Shown here piece by piece: positions 33,580 through 43,743 of a DNA stretch of 64,000 nt. The DNA is from Amaranthus tricolor (taxonomy: Eukaryota > Streptophyta > Magnoliopsida > Caryophyllales > Amaranthaceae): positions 20,021,297 through 20,085,296 of the forward strand of contig NC_080063.1 of NCBI RefSeq assembly GCF_026212465.1. The letters are read 5' to 3'. Position numbers and translations under genes: made by a program. The notes beneath the pieces are model-generated. The model was not told the origin of the DNA. It made no database searches and worked only from the letters and a program-made list of their open reading frames with translations. Position 1 is the stretch's first letter. Each line of letters begins with the position of its first letter.

Positions 33580-33712
33580 TGGATCTAGCAGCTCCAGGAC
33601 CCCACGATCCTAGTGTCCTGCATATGCAGGACGATCATCGGAGCAGTGTATTATGGGAGGTGTAAGAGGTCCATCACAGCTAGAGAGGGTGCAGGAGGAG
33701 GATGAGGATTAG
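33580..33712 (+). pseudogene. Remnant of plant-mobile-domain (MAIN-like) gene in MULE-1
   Basis: The start MDLAAPGPHDPSVLHMQDDH continues RSSVLWEV and then meets a stop. It parallels exon 1 of the MULE-2 copy (MDPAALGPRDLSVLTMQADH). The DNA then jumps to agagagggtgcaggaggaggat, which matches the 3' tail of the MULE-2 gene near 46240. The whole middle, including the mobile domain core, is deleted. Confidence 0.7.
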
Positions 33713-34036
33713 TAAATATTTTGTAATACATTGAACATTTCTGTATATAAAACATTTGTAGGATTTCGATATTTTGACGATTGAAAATAGTTTTGAATGT
33801 ATGTATATATGTTTATTGTTTTTATCATATTTTGAATATGAATCGAAGTTGATAAGCCTCATTAGTACATATTTTCATCCATACTCTGACTTTTGGCGAA
33901 CAATCATCCATACTCGGACTTGTTATGACTTGTGTTGATGACTTCATTGCAAATAGACGATGTCGATAATTCAACATAGTTTCGTTAATAATGATTATAA
34001 ATACATCGTTTATTCATGAAATATAACCATTACAAC

Positions 34037-34349
34037 TTAAGAACGCCTATTAAACTTTTTCAATATCCTCTCGGTTTCTTCACTCCTACGCGTCTTATCA
34101 ATTGCTTCCCTTCTCAAGTTATGTATCTCGGTTCTAAGCTCATCATTCTCTTTGTCGAGCTTAATAATGTTTTTTTTTTCCATTTGGTTCCCTCCGAATC
34201 AACCCACCTAAAGTAGGTGCATTCCAAACCTTCATCTTTGAAAAGTGGACAAGCAATATATTGACGTCTAGGATCAAAATTGCTCCAATCGTGACCGTAT
34301 TCAACTTCATGACCACAATGACAGTACTCTTCCATTGATGCTTTGACAT
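34037..34349 (-). pseudogene. GRF zinc-finger/coiled-coil gene of MULE-1 (frameshifted)
   Basis: The reading begins ATGTCAAAG at 34349, or alternatively MEEYCHCGHEVEYG at 34335; the two frames differ by a small deletion compared with the MULE-2 copy. The zinc-finger section has YCHCG, FDPRRQYIACPLF, GLECTYFRWVDSEGTKW, the spacing of GRF-type zinc fingers (Cys, Cys, Cys, Cys plus aromatic FxW). After TKWKK an A-run near 34170 shifts the frame. The second frame reads as a charged coiled coil ending EETERILKKFNRRS. The gene is convergent with the transposase, as in MULE-2. GRF fingers bind nucleic acid in known proteins; the role in the element is unknown. Confidence 0.75.
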
Positions 34350-34638
34350 ATATAACTAAATTTACATAAAAACATTATTTTGAAATTAGTGAACAACTTA
34401 ATATAAATATTATAAATGAACTTATCAAAATAAACATAATTTACAAGAACATACCTCAACTTAACTTCGAAAGCAATAGGATGGATAGAATAGAATTACC
34501 AAGGGTGATGTATTTATAGATCTTCACTCAGCGGCTATATTTTAAGACTACAACGACTATATTTCAAAGCTACAACGACTATTTTGAACAAAAACAACCA
34601 ACAAAAGTAAAAAAAAAAAAAAAAAAGGTCAATGACTT

Positions 34639-34791
34639 GTTCGCTGTTAGTAACAACGAACAAAGTAAACATGGTCAAACAAGGTCAAAGCTTTGTTCGC
34701 AGTTACTAACAGTGAACAGAGTTTTGACCCTATTTGACTAGGCTTTAGCTTTGAAACTCTTTGCCTTTGTTCGCTATTAGTAATAGCGAAC
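34639..34791. repeat. Right subterminal palindrome array of MULE-1 (three units)
   Basis: Units at 34639-34661, 34695-34717 and 34769-34791 (GTTCGCTGTTAGTAACAACG plus AAC and variants). The first two starts are 56 bp apart, the same period as on the left, and the third is 74 bp further. They mirror the left array. Confidence 0.85.
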
Positions 34792-34901
34792 ATATCCAAA
34801 CTTTAGGTCTAGAAAAAAACTGTTTATCTTAAAAAATAGTTTCAAAACTTTATCATTATTTGAATTTTTTTTAATTTTTTGCTTATTCATTTTAAATTTT
34901 C

Positions 34902-34910
34902 ATAATAAGA
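34902..34910. repeat. 9-bp target site duplication, right copy of MULE-1
   Basis: ATAATAAGA is identical to 30561-30569 and directly follows the MULE-1 right end TTTTAAATTTTC. Confidence 0.9.
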
Positions 34911-35050
34911 GCGAGTTTTGAGTTTATCGTTTCTCGGCCTAGCAACTAGCAAGTACTCGTATGCTCGTAGCAACTACTCCGCTACTGTTGCTTGCAAAAC
35001 CCTAGAATTTTCGATTAGGGTTTCCCAATTCCCACATCAAATCATCGAAG

Positions 35051-36171
35051 ATGACGCAGAAGGCAAATTTGTTTAAAGGGCAGCAAAAGAAGAAGAACAT
35101 TCCTCCCAATCGCCATGGCAAAGCTTCTCAAACTCGCAAAGGTAACCTCTTCCTTGCCGATGATTATTGAACTACTTTCTTTTTTCCTTTTTTTCTTCAA
35201 AATCTTTTATTTCATTGCTAGTAATTTTTTTGTTGAATTGCAGGAAAGAGAGTAATTAAACCATCAAAAACATCCAAAGACATGGATGATAATCGGGTAA
35301 ATTTCTAAACTTTACCATGCTTTTGTTTAGTTTTTTCTGAAGTTTTAATATTTTATGAATCATTTATTTATGGATAGTTTTATAGATTATTATTAGTGGA
35401 AAAGAACATGGTTTATGATTGATAAATAATTAAATACATATGTGTGTTGATATGAGTGTGCTTGTGGTAGTACTATAGAACTTGATCGTCTTCGTATTTC
35501 ACTGTGATTCCCATCATTCTTTCATTGTTATATTGTTAAACAAAACTTCTATGTGCAACTATAGAGTACAAACTTTCACTAGCAGGAAACTTCCTTTAAT
35601 TTGGAGTTGTATGCCTTTCTTTTGTATTGTGATTGTAAACTTGTTAACTATATTCAATTGAATTATATGAATTCTTTGCGCAAATACGAAGGATGCACTT
35701 ATAGTCTTATACTAGAAGGAAACAGCGCTTCAATTTTCTTGATTATGCTGGAATTTTCTGCCCCATTTTTCTGTTGTATTGTTATTTGTGAATTTCTATA
35801 GTTTATTCTAATGGAGGGACTGCAGTCACATACTCATAACTATAATTGATTCATTTTAAAATGGGTGCTTTGCATCAAAGTGTGTTTGTTAACCGCAGAG
35901 TAGACGGACTCTTGAATTGCCATTAAAAGCGTTGGTGTTTTTTAGTATTTAGATATTTAAGTAATCTGTGTATTTTCCGGTCATTTACGCGCTTTTCTAT
36001 TAGTTCACTTTACTGACAAGTTTTGTGTCCTCTCTTTTGCTTAAGCAGGAGGTAACTAAGTTCATAAACAACTGCAATGAAATAAAAGCAGCCACAGTGG
36101 CTTGCAAGGATGGCGGACATCTTAGCATTGTTAAGACGACTAAAGAACCGTCAAGCGCTGCACAGAAGTAG
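35051..36171 (+). CDS. UPF0390 / Leydig cell tumour 10-kDa protein homologue
   Basis: Three exons give 88 aa: 35051-35141, 35244-35296, 36049-36171, all GT-AG and in phase. The protein starts MTQKANLFKGQQKKKNIPPN, then RHGKASQTRKGKRVIKPSK, a highly basic section, then a helical REVTKFINNCNEIKAATVA and GGHLSIVKT. This is the full pattern of the small DUF2462/UPF0390 family, conserved from plants to animals and of typical length (80-100 aa). The function is not established; the basic head suggests nucleic-acid or nucleolar association. Only 140 bp separate the start codon from the right end of MULE-1, so its promoter is compressed or partly supplied by the transposon end. Confidence 0.9.
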
Positions 36172-37133
36172 GTTAGCTAACCCTAATCATGATTATGATG
36201 CATGAAACTATATTCGCCAGTGTTGAAGATCTAAATTCTAGAAACAAATTTTAGGAGCAATACCAACTTATAGCGCTGGTTGCTATCTTTAGTAGATTCA
36301 TTATCATTCCAGTTAATTATGAAGGTTCAAAGAACTTTTGTATTTTTCCTTTATACTACTTGGTCATTTTAAAGCATTTTGGCCCATTTGTCCTTATTAA
36401 ATAGTAGAATTGATAATAAAAGATTAATGTAATTTTAATTGGAAAATTATGTGACAAATTCAATGGTTCATTTAAGTTTAGTAGTCACGTTTATTTCACG
36501 TTAATTATCTATTTGTTTTATAAAATTCATTCTTTGTCACAATACTATGGGTAATTGGGAATGATAATCCCCCTTTTAAATTATAACAAAATCTTATATT
36601 TGTTATCAGATCTAAAATATTAATACAAACACTAATCATCATTATACTAATAGCATTAATTTTGATTTGTCCCTATAAAATATTTGATATCTTGTCATTT
36701 TTTTGATAAAGCTTTGTTGATGTAAAGTGACAAAGGAGATACAACTTAATTGATACTTGCGATCCTAAATCTAATCCAAAAAAGAAAACAAAATAAAATG
36801 GCTCCTCAAAGAAGAGCAACAAAAACAACCACCATAAGAATGTGAGACAAAGCCATCATGAAAATGAAAGGCTAGAAGAAAAACACTGCTACTTTGTAAC
36901 AAAACAATAGTAAAATTAAAAACAAAGGGATTAGGTGCTTGCCATCAATCATAAGGTTGATAATAGCCCATAGGCAACGAAAGCTAGGTTTTTGTTTTTT
37001 TATACACGAAGAAGAGAGGAAAAGAGAGGCAAGGGTTCCTGACATAGTACATTTATTTCATAAAATTTACGCTACAAATCATTCTCATAACCACTATTTA
37101 GTGTTGGTAATGAACATTGACCGTAGGCGCCAA

Positions 37134-37252
37134 ATGAAGCTTCCCATATTGTCTTTTCATTTTTCCCAAAAAAAATCTAAAACACATCAAATGATGAAGC
37201 TTCCCATATTGTCTTTTCATTTTCCCCCTAAAAATCTAAAACACATCAAATG
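37134..37252. repeat. Tandem duplication, two units of about 60 bp
   Basis: Both units run atgaagcttcccatattgtc, then ttttcatttt, ccc, a-rich stretch, and end aatctaaaacacatcaa. They differ only in the ccc/aaaa run. Confidence 0.85.
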
Positions 37253-37904
37253 ATATTCAGTTAATAATATTTAAAATAGAGTTCTTTGTAACCCACCCAA
37301 GGCACACCCTCAATATACTCTATAACTCTGCACACTTCCCATAGGTCTTAGAAGTTTCATTTGTGTAGTATAACACCCTAACTCCACTCAAAGCCAAAAA
37401 TTATCATACAATCTTTGTTTGCGTATCTGTCAAAAACATACTTGAACGGACTTTGTATCCATGCAGTAGCCTTCATGTGGTCCTTTATGGTTCCATAAGA
37501 AATGAGTTCACCAATTAGCTATTCATGTTTCTCTTTTTGCCTCAAAAAAATCTGAAATGCGAATTATAGCCTCTAAACCGAGGTCCTTATCATCTAGGTA
37601 GATAAGAATCTAATGCTAAGATTATGGGCTTCATACACAAGTAGATGCACCTAATCATATGCACTCGACATTGCAACATTGACCGATAACATCCCCTGTA
37701 CCAATTACCAAAAATAATCATTCTTGATGCTCAAGCATGACTTTAAAGATTTCAACAAGCCATTCATAGTCATGCAGTGCAAAAATCAGTACTACCTTAT
37801 AAAGAACTCCTATTCATCAATAGCTAATTAGTAAAAGCACTTGGAAATGATAATTACTCAAAAAAATCATATATGATAGAGAACGAGAAACCCTTTTTGA
37901 TTGC

Positions 37905-38360
37905 ATAGTACAAGCATCCTTGTTGAAAAAGATAATATATCGATAGCTCTCTGTACCCCCTTTCCTCAATCCCTTAATCTCCATATAAAGATTAGTTCCA
38001 GGTATTTACAAGGTTAAGAAAATTACTTCCAAAACACAAACTACTAAAACATTGATCATCAATAGTGACTAACACTTGTAAAAGCCATTCATCGATACGA
38101 AACAACAAATGCATATATAATGATATCCTATTTATATCAATAGCCAATTCAGTCTAAGGCATCTCAAAAAAAAAAATTCTGCAACAAATCCAAATAAAAA
38201 TAAAACAAGGTACTAAGAAAATATATAGGGTTGTATATAGACATCCTAGTTTAAAAAGACAACCTATGATAGCTCTTTATACACCTTCCTTTAATCCAAC
38301 AATCCCAAAAAGAAGTGTCACTAGTACTTAGGAGTTAAAGAAAATATAGACTTCCAAATC
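37905..38360. repeat. Pair of diverged direct repeats about 325 bp apart
   Basis: 37905-38035 (agcatccttgttgaaaaaga ... gatagctctctgtaccccct ... cttccaaaacac) resembles 38225-38360 (agacatcctagtttaaaaag ... gatagctctttatacacctt ... cttccaaatcac). Similarity is moderate and gapped. No protein motif is seen. Confidence 0.45.
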
Positions 38361-39224
38361 ACCTTCAACAAGAATGTCAAAATCTTTATCTCAACTATAT
38401 AGGGTTGACTATGTAAATTAAAACAACATTAGAACGTTGCTAACAAATATTATACTTTATTCAGCCTAATCTTTAATACTATTTACTAGATAGTACTAAG
38501 AAAATCTACCAAAAATCATCCACGAGTAGAATAGTGTTTATCATTAAGCAAACCATTACACATCTTCTAAGTTGCAACACAGTCAACCGTCCAACCCAAT
38601 GTGATAATTTGCTACCTAATTCACTGTAAAATGAATTGCAATTCACCTCAAATGGACAAAATTTGCTTGTTCCAATTTACAATGTGCAAGAGGATCACTA
38701 AATTAGGTAACACTAGTAAACTGTCATAACTAAGCCAAATTCCAGCAGAAATACTATAGCATCACAAAATAATAATTAATTCCTTGGCTAAAAATCGAAC
38801 AAAAACTAGGCGCTAATTCTCTTGATTGCTTATACTATCACGAAACATAGATCACATCAATAACAAAGCATCTCCATCTCAAATCCTCAAAAAAGAATCA
38901 TAACTAAAGAACCAAACGTTACCACTCATAATCACAAACAAGTCACAAACTCCCAACAGCAAACATTAGCAGCCAATAAAACAGCCCACAAATTTATTAC
39001 TTTAGACGCATTAGCAAAATTTCCACAACAAAATTCACTTCTTAACATCTTATAGCAACAAAGCCGATTATAAAAACACAATGAGCATAAAACTAATCAA
39101 GTCTGTATAAAAAAATCCCATTACAACAAAAATATAGAAGCAATACGTAATTTGTCCATAGTAATCACTCCAATTAAAGTTACCAGATCAATTTTACCTC
39201 TCTAACTCACTCTCAAGTCTCAAT

Positions 39225-39797
39225 TTACTTTCCACCTTGCCCACTTCCACTTGAGCAACATTCTCCACCATGATGATGATGATGTGAATGCCCATGGCCA
39301 TGGCCATGGCCATGATGTCCATGACCATGTACAGGTTTCCCCTTCAACTGCTTCCTCATATCATACGCATCTTCACCATCAGCATAATACTTGGCTTCAA
39401 TATCATGAATCTGATACCCTAAAGTTTCAGTATACAATCTAAAAGCAGCACGGTTACTCTTCCTAACATGAAGAGAAACATATTCAGCACCATGAACTTG
39501 TTCCATGGCAGCTTGAGCTGCCGACATTAATTTGGTCGCTAAACCTAATTTCCGATGAGTGCGAAGAACAGCGAGAGAAGTTATATGTCCATGGCACTCC
39601 GAGCTTTCTTCCTCCATTTTTGCCAAAACATAACCGACAATTTTTCCGTTGTAATCTTCCGCGACATAGAGAAGTTGCGGCCACGAAAGGATGTGGTAAA
39701 GGTAGTACTTCATCTGGTAATTTTCTGGTAAACAGAGAAGATTGCAGGCTTGCATCTGGAGAAGATCATCCACTGTTGCTTTTCTTATGCACACCAT
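39225..39797 (-). CDS. NAA10: N-alpha-acetyltransferase 10, catalytic subunit of NatA
   Basis: Intronless, 190 aa, start ATG at 39797. NAA10 transfers acetyl groups from acetyl-CoA to N-termini exposed after Met removal, working with NAA15 at the ribosome. The GNAT fold is visible: [69 protein letters not shown] (acetyl-CoA loop RxxGxA around residues 82-87), [20 protein letters not shown] and [15 protein letters not shown]. After about residue 150 comes a His/Gly-rich tail with [17 protein letters not shown] and CCSSGSG, coded by a near-tandem GGCCAT run at about 39288-39314. Plant NAA10 proteins usually carry a His-rich tail, so this is normal in kind. Length matches the plant family. Confidence 0.95.
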   Translation of the reverse strand: MVCIRKATVDDLLQMQACNLLCLPENYQMKYYLYHILSWPQLLYVAEDYNGKIVGYVLAKMEEESSECHGHITSLAVLRTHRKLGLATKLMSAAQAAMEQVHGAEYVSLHVRKSNRAAFRLYTETLGYQIHDIEAKYYADGEDAYDMRKQLKGKPVHGHGHHGHGHGHGHSHHHHHGGECCSSGSGQGGK

Positions 39798-41433
39798 TTT
39801 CGGGAACTTGATTGGGGATTTTGATTTGAGAATTGAGTGAGAAGTCGGTTTCTAGGGTTAGGATTTGTGAATTGTGGAATAATTTTGGGGAAAATCTCAC
39901 AAAGTGTGATGGTTTTATGTTCGCGTGAGCATTGTTTTTGTTCTTTGGGCTCAAGAATGTACATTTAATGTTCCTCATTTTGGCCTACTTTGGTATGGCT
40001 CGAGTTATGTTAATTTCAATTTTCAAACTTAATTCCTTTATTATTCTTCTAAATTCACTTTATTATTTGCATTAATGAGACAAATCAAAAGTAATAATAT
40101 TATTTATTATTTTTTTTAAATGCTTAATACACTTGTATAATTTTGGGCAAAAATCTAATTCAATTATTAAAAAATTGAAAAAACAGAAGATAATATTTTA
40201 AATTGAGTTAACATAAGTTAATTTAGTTATATAGGTTGAGTCCAATAAAAGTTTATCGTCGAGATTTTCCTATACCTTTCAATCTAATTAGATTGATTGC
40301 GTTGATAATTCCATTATGTGCTAGTATCTATTTATGTTTCTTTTAGATACTCGTTAAAAAGTTAAGTCTAGATTATTTTTTCAGACAAAGTTTAAGCGCC
40401 AAGCGCCACAATTGCATGATAAAAATGGTTTTCAAATTTGAATAAAGTAAGACGGATATACTCTAACTAATCGAGTATTTATTCCTTTCTTTTCATAGAA
40501 ATATCAATATAACAAATGAAGAAAAAATAGAACAGACCAAAATCAATTAGTGTTTACTAACTGCTCGAGCTAAAATCAAATTAAATATGACGTTCAAATT
40601 ATCCTTCTCTACTCATTCGAATAAAACAAAATTTAAGTTGTTTGAGGAAACTATATCATGACCCCAATACTTTTACCGTTTTACTATATGGGCATATTAC
40701 TATATGAGTCTGTACCAATACCAAGCTATGCTATAGATAACCCATCTTGGGACAAAGATAAAGGGAGGTGACCAAATTGATTGAGACAGAGTATGTATTC
40801 AAAACAAATATGGTTAACGTAAAATCTTCTTGATCAGTTGCAAAGATCAATATCATTACCAAGTTTCCCTCTCAAAAATAAATGAACATTGCATACGAAC
40901 TACAGGACTATCCAATACACAGATACTACTATCATCCCTTGCATGATCTCCAACTTAAGAATAAGGTAAATCTACAATGCTGGAATTGGAATGGCCTATC
41001 TGCAGGACTATGATTTTGCATCCTACATTTTACGACTATTTGCCAACGAATTAGGTTGTAGTCGAAACAATAAGCAAAAAAATGCTGCGTTGGATCAGCA
41101 CCAAAACGATCCATAGCTAATATGTATGTTAATCTCGAGCCCTTTGAACTCCGATGAGACGAGCAAAGTCCACCCACCTGTCCAGTGACCATATATTAGG
41201 AACAATTCATGCTCAAAGGGAATGTGGGATAACTGGACTTATTGTGAATGCCAGCATATTAACGGGGAAACACGAGGTGCACACACTTCATAAACCAAGA
41301 TGATATCTAACATCCTAAAACCACATGGCACTGCGAAGAAAGGCTCCAATAACTTATAAAATGTGCACACCATCTTTAATTTTTCGAGGTGGGATAAACC
41401 ATCCCAACGAAATGCTTGAACGATAAATGGATC
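39798..41433. other. Intergenic: NAA10 promoter and 3' flank of the RETICULATA-related gene
   Basis: 39798-40000 should hold the leader and promoter of NAA10. 40000-40900 is AT-rich without features. 40900-41433 is less AT-rich and has a chance 86-codon minus-strand frame; it is more likely 3' UTR of the gene ending at 41434. Confidence 0.55.
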
Positions 41434-43743
41434 TTACATCAATGAGCCCAAAAATGTGTTTCCAGTCCGAACTGCAAAGCAAAGCGCACTCAATACAAGC
41501 TTACGATCATGAAGGAATGGCTCCAAAATCCGTTGTTCAATCACTCCGGCTATCAGTTGGTACCTATAATGAATAAGTGTGTTAGTGTATTCGTGATTCG
41601 AGAAGTGAGTTCTTGTAGTAAAGTCCTTTGCAGTATATATACATACCTAAGATTAGCAGAAACTGATAAATAAACACCATAGGCAATGCTAGTTGCTAGC
41701 ATTGGAATATCTTCTGCTTCTCTCGAGAATGACTTGTCGACAGCCTTTCGTACGTTGATTAACAGATTTGTAATCCCGGTACCAATCTGAAACACAAAAT
41801 TTGGAGTTTTACTTATCGATCAGACGACATTATCAAATCAACCATTTGCTAGCTTATAAGGGACTGAGACTGACCACAGATGAACTGGTTCCGACAGCAA
41901 AAAGCTTTGCACCATTACGCTGCAGAACAACAAACAAGAGAACGAACATACGATTAGTTCTCAATTTCTCCTGCAAATCGATGTAACAGAAACACGCGTA
42001 AATAGACTAACAGCGTACCAATAAAGCACCGATTCTTTGTAGAGATGAATATTTAGTTCCTGCAACAGCAATCTGCAGAATAATTCGGAATCTCAGTGCA
42101 GTGTTCTAACTGATAAATGCTATAAGTTCTGCAGGCATATAATGTATGGTTAAAGGAACCTGAAACGCATTGTCTGGACAGCCGTAGAAAAACCTGGCGA
42201 CAGGTCCTACAGTGACTGCCAGAGGAGGTCGCAATGAAATCGTGGGTGCAGGAAGCCAGACAAGCAAGAAATCTGCAACCAGAGCCATTATCTAACAGCA
42301 AAGAAGCAATTTTGGTACATGGGTTAAATACTTATCAAGAAATTAACAATAGCAGGATATCAAGTAATTAGTTACTTACGACATCAGCTGTTACAAAGTC
42401 AAGTTCTTTTTTGAAGTTTTCCTTTCGTTTCTGCAACTCTGCAGCCGTCTGGAGATCAATCAGAAGAAATATGTCGATGTCATGTTATCGTATATACATA
42501 ATGCAATGTATGATTATAAGTGATCACTTGAATAAACTAAATGTACATAGATCAGCCCAATAGAAATAGTCTCACCATGAGACCGTCTCAAGCCCTTGAA
42601 CTCAATTGTATTAGAGTTGTAACATCAGAAAACCCTAATGTGCATATGCCAATAAAAAAACCCATGAGAAAATTATGAAGCACTTCCACCAAGCAAAATA
42701 TTTAAGATTTATGACCTAATTATTCAATTGATTCAAAATGTAAATCTCTATCCTACATGCAAAACTAAATATTGTTTGTTCAATAAGTTGATCATTCTAC
42801 ATTGTCAACACAATATACTACTATGAATGAACTATCACCCCATGGGCCCACTCGTATGGACGCCCACAGGGCACTTGTGGACTCGGGCCTACAAACCCAT
42901 GGCTAATGAACATTAACTTGCATACACATGTTCACTTTTTTCTAAAACCATATAATATCAACATAATATCTAAGTCCATAATCCACTATTTAAGTAATAT
43001 AGATCTTCCATGTATTTGGAGTATAAACTAATATTTGAGGTACTTAATTTAAGGGCCTACACCCCATAACCGATTAATTATCCTACGAGTCCATAATTTC
43101 CGATTGAAACTTTAACTAATTTAACTAACTTTTACATATGTTAAACTAATTTAACTGTTTAACCAATTAACTAACATGACTAATTATATCTAACAGCATA
43201 AATATTAACAATGCCAACCTTAGTGAAAATTCCAATACCACATTCAATTCCAACTTTAGTCAAGAAAAGATCATCAGCAAGCAATCTCTCTTTAAACCCA
43301 CCAAACTGAAGCAACCACCGGAACACCGGAGACTTCTCAAGCTCAAAGAAACGTCCAAGAATCGAGCCCGGAGTCCGACCAGCATCAACAGCAGAAGCTA
43401 AATCTTTAGGCAAACTATCTAAAGATCTTCCAACTTCAGCCATTACTAAAAATGCTTCTTCTCTGTTTTTCCCCTCTGCACCATCATCTCCACCGCCGCC
43501 GCCTCCGCCACCACCACCATCATTTCCCCCACCATGAATTCCTCCTCCATTTCCACCACTAGAGAATATTTGGGTTGATGAAAGATTGTGTTTTTTGAGG
43601 TGGGTTAGTGTGAATTTTGGAGGGGAGTAAGTTAGTGAGAATTGGTTAATGGGTTTAAAATTATGTGGGTTTTGAAGAAATGGATGAGTAGATAGAAAAG
43701 GGAAAGAATTAGAAGGAAGAAGTGAAAGAGAAAGAAAGGCCAT
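41434..43743 (-). CDS. RETICULATA-RELATED plastid membrane protein (DUF3411)
   Basis: Seven exons give 364 aa: 43743-43219, 42448-42380, 42291-42160, 42072-42019, 41919-41875, 41786-41647, 41563-41434. All are GT-AG and in phase. The first 60 residues are Ser/Pro-rich without acidic residues, like a chloroplast transit peptide. A poly-Gly run follows (about 67-85, broken by Asp/Asn). The DUF3411 domain begins EEAFLVMAEVGRSLDSLPKD and contains AGRTPGSILGRFFELEKSPV, FKKELDFVTADVIMALVADF, LPAPTISLRP, ARFFYGCPDNAFQ, GTKYSSLQRIGALL, NGAKLFAVGTSSS and IGTGITNLLINVRKA, with hydrophobic likely membrane segments. It ends YQLIAGVIEQRILE ... VRTGNTFLGSLM. The family acts in the plastid envelope and affects leaf mesophyll and reticulation; the closest relatives appear to be RER3/RER4. 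Intron 1 contains a dispersed repeat at 42505-42590. Confidence 0.92.
42505..42590. repeat. Dispersed repeat copy in RETICULATA-related intron 1
   Basis: It has attataagtgatcacttgaa, then gatcagcccaatagaaatag and tctcaccatgagaccgtctc. It matches the end of the repeat at 30236-30440 with scattered differences. Confidence 0.45.

Larger units (their letters stand above)
30570..34901 (+). mobile_element. MULE-1, Mutator-like element, 4332 bp
   Basis: Ends are GAAAATTTAAAACAAATAAA on the left and, on the other strand, GAAAATTTAAAATGAATAAG on the right. Long terminal inverted repeats extend through aaagttttgaaactatttt to the first palindrome, and are weaker further in. The element is flanked by a perfect 9-bp duplication. 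Contents in order: three palindromes, leader with an intron-like stretch, transposase pseudogene (+), remnant of a plant-mobile-domain gene (+), convergent GRF zinc-finger pseudogene (-), three palindromes. All genes are broken, so it is non-autonomous now. The clean duplication suggests insertion is not ancient, or that the element moved in trans after its genes decayed. It ends 141 bp upstream of the start codon of the UPF0390 gene. Confidence 0.93.
36172..39224. other. Intergenic, 3 kb, no intact gene
   Basis: This is the 3' flank of the UPF0390 gene and of NAA10 (which converges from the right). It holds a 60-bp tandem duplication (37134-37252) and a pair of diverged 130-bp repeats (about 37905-38035 and 38225-38360). 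The region 36700-38960 has the feel of a decayed repeat, but I could not recognise any protein motif on either strand. Confidence 0.55.

Noticed and set aside
33580..33665. PMD remnant of MULE-1 as a functional small protein
   Set aside because: Stops after about 28 codons and is fused by deletion to an unrelated tail frame.
39251..39442. Asp/His-rich plus-strand ORF
   Set aside because: Antisense of the His-rich tail of NAA10.
40932..41192. 86-codon minus-strand ORF below the RETICULATA-related gene
   Set aside because: In line with the 3' UTR of that gene; no domain and no splice link.
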